21,242 nt of DNA, taken from CAYSCS01 sp964429695. Its GTDB lineage: Bacteria > Acidobacteriota > Aminicenantia > Aminicenantales > Aminicenantaceae. Shown piece after piece: positions 15,724-21,242 of this stretch (positions are counted from its first letter, which is position 1; each line of letters starts with the position of its first letter). The position numbers were made by a program, and so were the translations under genes. The stretch is from positions 1 to 21,242 of the forward strand of contig CAYSCS010000061.1 in NCBI GenBank assembly GCA_964429695.1. The letters run 5' to 3'. The notes below the pieces were generated by a model that saw only the letters and a program-made list of their open reading frames with translations, did no database searches and was not told the DNA's origin.

Positions 15724-16794
15724 ATGAATGGAGCCTTAAGATTCAAATTGAGAGAGGTGCTCTCACAATTTCCCAAAATAAGCTTGATTCATTTGCCCAC
15801 TCCGCTGCAAAAACTTGAAAATCTCTCTCGAGAGCTCTCCGGTCCTGAGATATACATCAAGCGAGATGACCTTACTGGACTCGCCTTTGGAGGAAATAAA
15901 TCTCGTAAGCTTGAATTCATTATTAAAGATGCTCTTGAGAAAAATGCAGATGTATTCATTACCTGGGCTTCTATCCAGTCGAATTGGTGCGTTCAAGCAG
16001 CAGCGGCTTCAAGAAAATTTGGAATTAAACCCATTCTCCTTTTATTTCGCACAACTGACCTTCCTGATGAATATGATGGAAACCTTTTGCTAGATTTCAT
16101 ACTCGATGCAGAAATAAGAATAAAAGAAGCGAGTAAGGGGAAAACGGTACGGGAAGAGGAAATCACTGAAATAATCGAAGAAGTCGTGAATGAAGTGAAG
16201 CAGTGGGGACAAAATCCATACGTTGCCCCGATTGGAGGCTCTATGGTGGGGGGCTCGATGGAAAAGCCTTTAGGAGCAATAAGCTATGTAGCAGCAGTTA
16301 TGGAAATGCTGGAGCAGGCGGAGGCTCAAAGCATTGAGTTTACTCACATTGTCCATGCCAGTGGTTCAGGCGGGACACAGGCAGGGCTCGTTGTGGGTGC
16401 AAAGGCTCTCTCCAAAGGATTGAGAGTAATAGGGATTAGCGTTTCAGAACTTCGAGAGCCATACGAGAAAGAAGTTTTGAAAATTTCGCAAGATACTACG
16501 AAAGCCTTGGGCCTCGAATTAGAAATTTCAGAGAGGGATATATTAATTTTTGATGAATACATAAAAGAAGGATATGGAGTGGTTAATAAGGAAGTTTCAG
16601 AAGCCATGCGACTCATGGCGATTAAAGAAGCCATTTTTCTTGACCCTGTATACACAGGGAAAGCTATGGTAGGTCTTCTCGATTTAATCCGAAGAGGATA
16701 CTTAAAGAAAGAAGACAGGGTAGTTTTCTTTCATACAGGAGGAACGGCAGCTATTTTCCCTTATAAACACAGTTTAAAAACATTTTTAGAATGA
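15724..16794 (+). CDS. D-cysteine desulfhydrase / ACC deaminase family PLP enzyme
   Basis: The protein has 356 residues. It is a fold-type-II PLP enzyme of the group that includes D-cysteine desulfhydrase and 1-aminocyclopropane-1-carboxylate deaminase. IKRDDLTGLAFGGNKSRKLEF holds the PLP lysine at K59. SIQSN, EYDGNLLLDF and the glycine loop HASGSGGTQAGL, which grips the phosphate, follow in the right order, and the chain ends with HTGGTAAIFPY. The start is fixed by a strong ribosome site (AGAGGAGGT) 6-7 bases before the ATG. The substrate is likely a D-amino acid such as D-cysteine (giving pyruvate, ammonia and sulfide), but the residues that separate the activities were not checked. It forms a pair with the next PLP gene, 30 bases on. 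Confidence 0.85.
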   Translation: MNGALRFKLREVLSQFPKISLIHLPTPLQKLENLSRELSGPEIYIKRDDLTGLAFGGNKSRKLEFIIKDALEKNADVFITWASIQSNWCVQAAAASRKFGIKPILLLFRTTDLPDEYDGNLLLDFILDAEIRIKEASKGKTVREEEITEIIEEVVNEVKQWGQNPYVAPIGGSMVGGSMEKPLGAISYVAAVMEMLEQAEAQSIEFTHIVHASGSGGTQAGLVVGAKALSKGLRVIGISVSELREPYEKEVLKISQDTTKALGLELEISERDILIFDEYIKEGYGVVNKEVSEAMRLMAIKEAIFLDPVYTGKAMVGLLDLIRRGYLKKEDRVVFFHTGGTAAIFPYKHSLKTFLE

Positions 16795-16824
16795 AAAATT
16801 CAAAAGGAAAGGGGAGGGTTATAC

Positions 16825-17799
16825 GTGAGATATAAAAGGCCAACATTTAATGATGTCTTAGAAGCTCGAAATATCCTTAAGAATTATCTACCCAAGACTC
16901 CGCTTTATGCCTATCCTCAGCTGAGTCAACTTTTAGATGCTAAAGTTTACATCAAACATGAAAATTTCCTTCCCACAGCAACATTTAAACCCCGAGGCGG
17001 GATTAACCTCCTCTATAATCTCCCCAGAGAACAGAGAGAGAGAGGTATAATAACCGCTTCTACAGGAAATCATGCCCTCTCAATAGCCTACGCTTCGAAT
17101 CTCTTCGGAGTTCCCTCAACCATAGTCATGCCGGAGAAGGCAAATCCAACCAAGGTAAAAGCGATAAGGAGCTTAGGTGCTAACATTCTATTTTTCGGAA
17201 GAATTTTCGATGAGTCGCGGGATTATGCTGAAAAACTTGCTGCAGAGAGAGGAGCAAGATTCGTACATCCTGCAAATGAGCCTTATCTTATTGCTGGTGT
17301 CGCCACCTATGCCTTAGAAATTTTCGAAGAGTTACCTTCAGTAGAAGTGATTATTGTTCCCGTGGGAGGGGGAAGCGGAGCCTCAGGATGCTGCCTCGTC
17401 AAAGAGGCAATTAATCCCAAGTGTCAAGTAATTGCCGTTCAAGCGGAAAATGCTCCTGCCGGATTTCTTTCATGGAAGAATAAGAGAATTGTCAAGGACA
17501 GGATGGAAACCATAGCAGAAGGACTTGCTACTCAAGTTGGCTATGAACTAACTCAGGCAATTTTACAGGAATATCTGGATGATTTTGTGCTTGTTTCTGA
17601 CCAAGAAATGGAGGAAGCCATCCTGCTGCTTATGGACTTAATCAGGAACTTGGTAGAAGAAGCAGGCGCCTCCCCCCTAGCAGCCGCAATGAGGATAAAA
17701 GATCGTCTCAAAGGGAAGAAGGTGGCTCTTGTATTAACGGGGAGCAATATTTCCTTAGAAAGGCTGAAACAAATCTTATTGAATGCGAGAAGTACCTAA
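16825..17799 (+). CDS. Threonine/serine dehydratase-like PLP enzyme (fold type II)
   Basis: The protein has 324 residues, the length of catabolic single-domain threonine dehydratases (no C-terminal regulatory domain). KTPLYAYPQLS, then TATFKPRGG with the PLP lysine (about residue 53), ASTGNHALSIAYA, MPEKANPTKVKAIRSLGA and PVGGGSGASG follow the family order. The usual SFKxRGA is here TFKPRGG. The start is GTG, with AAAGGGGAGGG about 8 bases before it. With no terminator in the 30-base gap from the upstream PLP gene, the two are probably co-transcribed and would both make 2-keto acids and ammonia from amino acids. Serine racemase or diaminopropionate-type activity cannot be excluded. Confidence 0.83.
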   Translation: MRYKRPTFNDVLEARNILKNYLPKTPLYAYPQLSQLLDAKVYIKHENFLPTATFKPRGGINLLYNLPREQRERGIITASTGNHALSIAYASNLFGVPSTIVMPEKANPTKVKAIRSLGANILFFGRIFDESRDYAEKLAAERGARFVHPANEPYLIAGVATYALEIFEELPSVEVIIVPVGGGSGASGCCLVKEAINPKCQVIAVQAENAPAGFLSWKNKRIVKDRMETIAEGLATQVGYELTQAILQEYLDDFVLVSDQEMEEAILLLMDLIRNLVEEAGASPLAAAMRIKDRLKGKKVALVLTGSNISLERLKQILLNARST

Positions 17800-17818
17800 G
17801 AAGAGGATTTCATCTTAA

Positions 17819-18766
17819 TTATTTGCGAGAGGAATCTTTTAGGTATTTTAAGAATTCACTGTCTGTAGTGATAAGTAGCCAAGTATTTGGGTCAAAAGTC
17901 GTCCTATAAGTCTCAAGAGTCTTCATGAACTGATAGAATTCTGGGTCTAGATTATAAGCTTGGGCATAAATTCTGGTCGCTTCTGCATCTGCTTTCCCCT
18001 TGATTTCCTGAGCCTTTCGGTAAGCCTCAGATTGTATTTTTTTCAACTCGCGCTCTTTTTCTCCTCTTATTTCTGCGCTTTTCCCTTCTCCTTCTGAGCG
18101 GTATTTTGAGGCTATTCTTTGCCTTTCAGCAATCATTCTCTCGAATACTTTCCTCTGGACTTCATCGACATAATTTACGCGTTTTATTCTCACATCTTTT
18201 AGTTCAACTCCAAACTCAGGCGTAATGGAAGAGCATTTCTCAAGGATAATCTGAGCTATCTTCTCTCTTCCAGTTGAAATTTTGGGCACAACGAGAGAGA
18301 GGTCGAGGATCGCTGTCTCTTCACTCATTTCAAACTCCCTGTTGGATGAGCGAACAATTTCAATGAGGTCAAAATTGGCCACAGTATTTCTTGTTTCTCC
18401 ATCTATTATGTCATCTATTCTCGATTGGGCACCTCTTTCATCTCTAACCCTCTGAAAGAACACAAGAGGGTTGCTGATTCGCCATCGAGCGTAAGTATCT
18501 ACCCAGATATATTTTTTATCTTTCGTGGGGATTTGATTTGCATCTCCATCCCATTCGAGCCATCTTTTCTCGAAGTAATGAGCTTTCTGGATGAATGGAA
18601 CCTTGATATGAATTCCAGGAGAAGTTATGGCCCCTCCAATAGGTTCTCCAAATTGAGTAATTATCACCTGGTTAGTCTCTGAAACTATGTATAGAGCATC
18701 TATGAGAATAATAAGAACAATGAAAATTCCCGTTGCTATGAGAAGGTTCCTGGCGGGTTTATTCAT
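17819..18766 (-). CDS. hflC: HflC, membrane protease modulator (SPFH/band 7)
   Basis: The 315-residue protein has one N-terminal membrane segment (about 8-27) followed by the SPFH domain: NQVIITQFGEPIG, SPGIHIKVPF, then YARWRISNPLVFFQRV. A long coiled helix (AERQRIASKYRSEGEGKSAEIRGEKE... AEATRIYAQAYN) follows, and a short end replaces the longer tail of some homologues. HflC pairs with HflK in a large periplasm-facing cage around the FtsH protease. Its ATG overlaps the hflK stop (ATGA), with a GGAGGTG ribosome site inside the end of hflK, so the two are coupled. It converges on the threonine-dehydratase-like gene with only 19 bases between. Confidence 0.92.
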   Translation of the reverse strand: MNKPARNLLIATGIFIVLIILIDALYIVSETNQVIITQFGEPIGGAITSPGIHIKVPFIQKAHYFEKRWLEWDGDANQIPTKDKKYIWVDTYARWRISNPLVFFQRVRDERGAQSRIDDIIDGETRNTVANFDLIEIVRSSNREFEMSEETAILDLSLVVPKISTGREKIAQIILEKCSSITPEFGVELKDVRIKRVNYVDEVQRKVFERMIAERQRIASKYRSEGEGKSAEIRGEKERELKKIQSEAYRKAQEIKGKADAEATRIYAQAYNLDPEFYQFMKTLETYRTTFDPNTWLLITTDSEFLKYLKDSSRK

Positions 18767-19740
18767 TTTTTCACCTCCTCTCCTAGATTCAAAAGAGGAA
18801 GGATGCCTTTTTGTTTTTCATCAAAGATGATCTTTTTGTTTAACTTAGGAAGAACATCATTTATCGTTTCAAGGTAGAGACGTTTTCTGGTAACGAGTGG
18901 AGCCTTGGCATATTCTTTATAAATAGAGATAAAACGATTGGAATCGCCTTCGGCTCGGTTCACTCGTTCGCTTGCATATCCTTCAGCTTCTCTTATCATT
19001 TGTTCGGCTTCTCCCGTTGCTTTAGGAATTATCTGATTATATTCGGACCAGGCTTCATTTATTCTCCTTTCTTTTTCCTGGAGAGCTTCGTTCACTTCAT
19101 TGAAGGAAGGTTTTACAGGATCAGGAGGATTCACATCTTGAAAAATGAGCTGATTGACTTCGATTCCGATTTCATAAAGGTCACACAGAGTCTGAAGTTC
19201 TTCTTTAGCTTCATTCGCAATCCTGCTTCTTCCTATGGTGATTACCTCATCCACACAATTATCTCCTACGACTTTTCTTACCACTGCTTCGTTCATGTAG
19301 CGAAAAGTATTTTCTACGTCCCTTATTTTAAAAAGATAGTCATAAGCGTTCTTGATTTTGTACTGAACTATCCATTCCACTACTACCACATTGAGATCAC
19401 CGGTGAGCATTATAGCTTCTTTGGCAGCTTCCTCTGTTATCCTGTATTCACTCCTGATTCCAGGTCTAGCAGTGCGGAAGCCAAACTCCATCTTAAGCTG
19501 TCTCTGAACAGGGACTTTAGTTAATTTTTCTATCCCGAGAGGAATTTTCATGTGGAGACCTGGTTCTTCAGTTCTTACGAATTTCCCGAAACGCAGAATC
19601 ACGCCTATTTCTTCAGGGCTAATTTGATAAATAGAGCCAAAAAGAATGATGAGAAAGAGCACTGAAGCAAGAATTATTTTGACTAAACGGAACTTGATTT
19701 TAGGAAACTTGATTTCAGGAGGAGAAAAGTCGCCCCTCAT
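18763..19740 (-). CDS. hflK: HflK, membrane protease modulator (SPFH/band 7)
   Basis: The 325-residue protein has a short N-terminus, one membrane segment (about 22-43) and an SPFH domain (EEIGVILRFGKFVRTEEPGL, MKIPLGIEKLTKV, NVVVVEWIVQYKI). A helical region (EKERRINEAWSEYNQIIPKATGEAEQMIREAEGYA) and FISIYKEYAKAPLVTRKRLYLET follow. The chain is shorter than enterobacterial HflK, lacking the Gly/Pro-rich N-terminal stretch. The strong ribosome site AAGGAGGT fixes the ATG. It is the first gene of the hflK-hflC operon and should act with FtsH on membrane-protein turnover. Confidence 0.92.
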   Translation of the reverse strand: MRGDFSPPEIKFPKIKFRLVKIILASVLFLIILFGSIYQISPEEIGVILRFGKFVRTEEPGLHMKIPLGIEKLTKVPVQRQLKMEFGFRTARPGIRSEYRITEEAAKEAIMLTGDLNVVVVEWIVQYKIKNAYDYLFKIRDVENTFRYMNEAVVRKVVGDNCVDEVITIGRSRIANEAKEELQTLCDLYEIGIEVNQLIFQDVNPPDPVKPSFNEVNEALQEKERRINEAWSEYNQIIPKATGEAEQMIREAEGYASERVNRAEGDSNRFISIYKEYAKAPLVTRKRLYLETINDVLPKLNKKIIFDEKQKGILPLLNLGEEVKK

Positions 19741-19931
19741 GATAACCTCCTTATTTAAATTAAAGATTAGATTTTGTCATCTTAACATACACAGCTCCGA
19801 GAATAAAGATAAAATTGGGTTTGAGCTTGTAGAAGATGATAGTAAACCATGGGACTGAATGGTACCCAGAACAAGCAAGCTCTGGTAGCCGGAGTGGAGG
19901 ATGAAGCTCGACAGATCTGCTCAGTTCAATT

Positions 19932-20018
19932 TTCAAGATGATCTTTTATAAGACAAAAATGCAATATCATCTGGTAATGATTCCAAAATATTGAAGAGAG
20001 GTGATCGAGGGAAAATAG
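19932..20018 (+). pseudogene. Fragment of an IS200/IS605-type TnpA (Y1 transposase)
   Basis: Translated in one frame this reads FKMIFYKTKMQYHLVMIPKY, then a TGA, then REVIEGK and a TAG. The core YHLVxIPKYRREVxxG is the well-known N-terminal motif of TnpA proteins of the IS200/IS605 group; the TGA falls exactly where arginine (CGA) is expected, a single base change. The HUH motif and catalytic tyrosine are missing, so only the first part remains. The call rests on recognising this motif by eye. Confidence 0.5.
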
Positions 20019-20126
20019 ACATCCGGCCAAAAAGCCTAATGTAAGAGCTGTGTAAATTGAAGTGGAAGCGGCTTTGCCTCCCCAGAGCATTGGGCTGCGG
20101 TAGTCTAAATATTCAAAGGAGGAGTC

Positions 20127-20183
20127 ATGAGGAAGGAATTTCTTGACGGGCCGGGATTTTTTCCGAGAAGAGAGGAAAAATAG
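20127..20183 (+). CDS. Possible 18-codon small ORF with strong ribosome site
   Basis: AAAGGAGGAG stands 2-3 bases before an ATG that opens MRKEFLDGPGFFPRREEK and a TAG. The ribosome site is good, though rather close, but the peptide is not recognised and the surroundings are degraded mobile-element sequence. It may be the start of a lost gene or a short leader before tadA. Confidence 0.2.
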   Translation: MRKEFLDGPGFFPRREEK

Positions 20184-20214
20184 AAGAAGAACAATCCCTA
20201 GCCAGATTATTCCC

Positions 20215-20243
20215 CCAGGCTAAAACCTTTGGCTTTAGGCTGG
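20215..20243 (+). other. Strong imperfect hairpin (13-bp stem, two mismatches)
   Basis: CCAGGCTAAAACC and GGCTTTAGGCTGG pair at 11 of 13 positions around a TTT loop. No T run follows on either strand, so it is not a standard terminator. It may be a transposon-end palindrome (IS200/IS605 elements have such ends) or an mRNA structure upstream of tadA. Confidence 0.4.
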
Positions 20244-20301
20244 TGAGTTTCCATTGTAAAATAGGTAAAACGAAGGTAAAATCAAAATTCAAGGAGAGAA
20301 A

Positions 20302-20754
20302 ATGGTTGAGAGGGACAAATTTTTCATGCGTGCAGCACTCGAAGAGGCATTAAAAACTGGAGATGAGGAAGTCCCTGTTGGAGCAGTTTTTGTCTTAGGG
20401 GAGGAGATATTGAGTAGGGCTCATAATGAAACTATAGGCTTGTGCGACCCGACAGCACACGCCGAAATAATTGCGCTTAGAAGAGCCTCGCTGGCCGTAA
20501 AAAATTACAGGCTTCCTCAATGTGAGGTCTATGTAACTTTAGAACCATGCACAATGTGTCTCGGAGCACTAATTCAGGCAAGGATAAGACGTCTTGTGTT
20601 CGGGGCTCTCGACCCCAAAGCAGGGGCGGTGTTTTCCATCCTTGAATTCCCTTTTCAGAAAATAAATCACAGGATTGAGGTTTGCAAAGGTGTAATGGAG
20701 GAAGAATGCAGTAAGATTCTGAAAGATTTTTTTAAGAAAAGGAGGAAAAATTGA
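20302..20754 (+). CDS. tadA: tRNA-specific adenosine deaminase TadA
   Basis: The 150-residue protein belongs to the cytidine/deoxycytidylate deaminase fold. The zinc site is complete: H53-A-E55 with E55 as the proton shuttle, and P82-C83-T-M-C86. VPVGAVFVLG, AHNE (40-43) and DPTAHAEIIALR are typical of TadA, which converts A34 to inosine in tRNA-Arg(ACG). The ATG follows AAGGAGAG by 5-6 bases. The C-terminus is a basic helix (KDFFKKRRKN) usual for the family. The stop lies two bases before a tRNA-Ser gene, so both are probably made on one transcript. Related deaminases such as guanine deaminase are less likely given length and motifs. Confidence 0.9.
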   Translation: MVERDKFFMRAALEEALKTGDEEVPVGAVFVLGEEILSRAHNETIGLCDPTAHAEIIALRRASLAVKNYRLPQCEVYVTLEPCTMCLGALIQARIRRLVFGALDPKAGAVFSILEFPFQKINHRIEVCKGVMEEECSKILKDFFKKRRKN

Positions 20755-20756
20755 GA

Positions 20757-20848
20757 GGAGAGGTGGCCGAGGGGTTGAAGGCGGCGGTCTCGAAAACCGC
20801 TATCCTGAGAATTCAGGATCGTGGGTTCGAATCCCACCCTCTCCGCCA
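20757..20848 (+). tRNA. tRNA-Ser(CGA), with encoded CCA
   Basis: All arms can be drawn: acceptor GGAGAGG/CCTCTCC with discriminator G and CCA; D stem GCC/GGC; anticodon stem GCGGT/ACCGC with loop CTCGAAA giving anticodon CGA (reads UCG); a long variable arm ATCCTGA/TCAGGAT; and T stem GTGGG/CCCAC with loop TTCGAAT. The long variable arm confirms the serine class. A T-rich stretch follows (through about 20867) that could help end transcription. Confidence 0.96.
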
Positions 20849-21198
20849 TTTTAATCTTTTTTTAATTTATAAATTCCTCTCTTTAGCAAAACAATAGACT
20901 TTTTAAACACTTTCCCCCGGATATTTCTCTTCGAAAAAAATAAGGGATGATTGACAGTATATGCGGGAAAAGTGGAGTTATAAAGCATGAAAATCATCGA
21001 TAATAAATTATGGTGTCCTCAATCAATTCCTGAGTTATAGTTTCTTTAGAAGGAGAAGAAATAATTTCGTCTTGAATCGTTAAACCCGTGTCAAATCATT
21101 TAAAATCTTCTCTGATAAAGGGCAATAAGCTTGCCCTCTTTCCAAATTCTGACATTAATTTCTCTCCTAAAAGCTTAAAAAAGCCCCTCAAGCGTTTC
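20849..21198. other. Mostly gene-free region after the tRNA
   Basis: About 350 AT-rich bases with no supported plus-strand gene. It contains a small hairpin GGGCAA/TTGCCC (21120-21136) and, on the minus strand, a short frame with a ribosome site (21096-21155). No SRP RNA or other structured RNA was recognised here. Confidence 0.4.
21096..21155 (-). CDS. Possible short minus-strand ORF, open again beyond a TGA
   Basis: AGGAG stands 8 bases before an ATG opening 19 codons (MSEFGKRASLLPFIREDFK) and a TGA. The same frame then stays open for 33 more codons (FDTGLTIQDEIISSPSKET...) to a second TGA at about 20997. It could be a small gene broken by one stop, or chance. Not recognised. Confidence 0.2.
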   Translation of the reverse strand: MSEFGKRASLLPFIREDFK

Positions 21199-21212
21199 TC
21201 ATTCTGCTTGAG
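21177..21212 (-). terminator. Putative minus-strand rho-independent terminator
   Basis: On the minus strand CTCAAGC and GCTTGAG form a perfect 7-bp stem around a 12-base loop, followed after GGGC by six T. It would end transcription of a gene entering from the right edge of the window. Confidence 0.5.
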
Positions 21213-21242
21213 CTATCTCTTCCGCATCCTCACGCCTGAACC
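21199..21242 (-). CDS. Possible C-terminal end of a gene running in from the right (partial)
   Basis: In one minus-strand frame the edge reads FRREDAEEIAQAE and then TGA. The acidic, helix-like composition and the terminator right behind it suggest the last residues of a coding region. Only 13 codons are visible, so the product cannot be named. Confidence 0.3.
   Translation of the reverse strand, partial: FRREDAEEIAQAE

Larger units (their letters stand above)
19741..20301. other. Gene-free region with decayed mobile-element debris between hflK and tadA
   Basis: About 560 bases between two divergent genes. The left end should hold the hflK promoter, though no clear boxes were found. The middle holds a 30-codon protein-like frame (19849-19941, MGLNGTQNKQ...), a probable TnpA fragment (19959-20018), an 18-codon frame with a good ribosome site (20127-20183), and a strong hairpin (20215-20243). 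Several small hairpins (for example CTCTGG/CCGGAG near 19880-19894) suggest transposon ends. None is intact. Confidence 0.45.

Noticed and set aside
19000..19524. 174-codon plus-strand frame opposite hflK
   Set aside because: It is wholly antisense to hflK, and the Phe/Ile/His-rich composition is that of a shadow frame.
19823..19920. Possible structured RNA (several small stems and GGA motifs) upstream of hflK
   Set aside because: The stems are short and compete with each other, and part of the span also reads as protein-like debris; no known RNA family signature was seen.
20667..20849. Minus-strand 60-codon frame beginning MAERVGFEPT
   Set aside because: It is the antisense translation of the tRNA-Ser gene and the end of tadA; this kind of frame is a familiar false annotation.
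20849..21198. Possible SRP RNA after tadA, by analogy with Bacillus gene order
   Set aside because: The conserved SRP core motifs (GGTC...GGAAGC type) are absent.
1..21242. CRISPR array, toxin-antitoxin pair, retron or defence genes
   Set aside because: Both strands were read for regularly spaced repeats and typical motifs; none was found.

Overview
The window reads as a piece of a moderately AT-rich genome from a Gram-negative (diderm) bacterium. The evidence is an outer-membrane barrel of the LpxR type, a lipoprotein-like partner, a periplasmic adaptor with two RND transporters, and HflK/HflC. The mix of a Tat-signal aldo/keto reductase with a ferredoxin-like tail, a gamma-glutamyltransferase-type hydrolase and many amino-acid lyases recalls uncultured Aminicenantes/Acidobacteriota-like lineages. 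That placement is an impression from gene content, not something the sequence proves.

Layout. Positions 1-968 look like a decayed insertion sequence bounded by 20-bp inverted repeats, with a stop-riddled minus-strand reading frame. Positions 1175-2690 carry an LpxR-like lipid A deacylase and a small NTF2-like exported protein. At 2763-3962 (minus) lies an exported [4Fe-4S] aldo/keto reductase. At 4448-6276 lies a gamma-glutamyltransferase whose signal peptide sits in the -1 frame behind a run of eight T. Positions 6943-15664 hold an RND efflux system. Its adaptor gene ends in its own terminator and is separated from the two overlapping transporter genes by an opposite-strand pair: a 4-oxalocrotonate-tautomerase-like gene and a maleate-isomerase/Asp-Glu-racemase-like gene. 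Positions 15724-17799 encode two fold-type-II PLP enzymes, one D-cysteine desulfhydrase/ACC-deaminase-like and one threonine-dehydratase-like. Positions 17819-19740 (minus) are hflK-hflC. Positions 19849-20243 hold gene debris, including a probable IS200/IS605 TnpA fragment. Positions 20302-20848 hold tadA and a tRNA-Ser(CGA) two bases apart. The last 400 bases are mostly non-coding, ending in a probable minus-strand terminator and the tail of a gene that runs in from the right.

How the genes fit together. Most products act in or on the envelope: outer-membrane lipid A modification, periplasmic peptide/glutathione hydrolysis, export by RND pumps, and membrane protease control by HflKC. A second theme is small-acid and amino-acid conversion (PLP lyases, isomerase, tautomerase). 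The observations most worth following are the frameshifted or slippery signal peptide of the gamma-glutamyltransferase, the split and separately terminated efflux operon, and two degraded mobile elements. I did not find a clearly new multi-gene defence or biosynthetic system.
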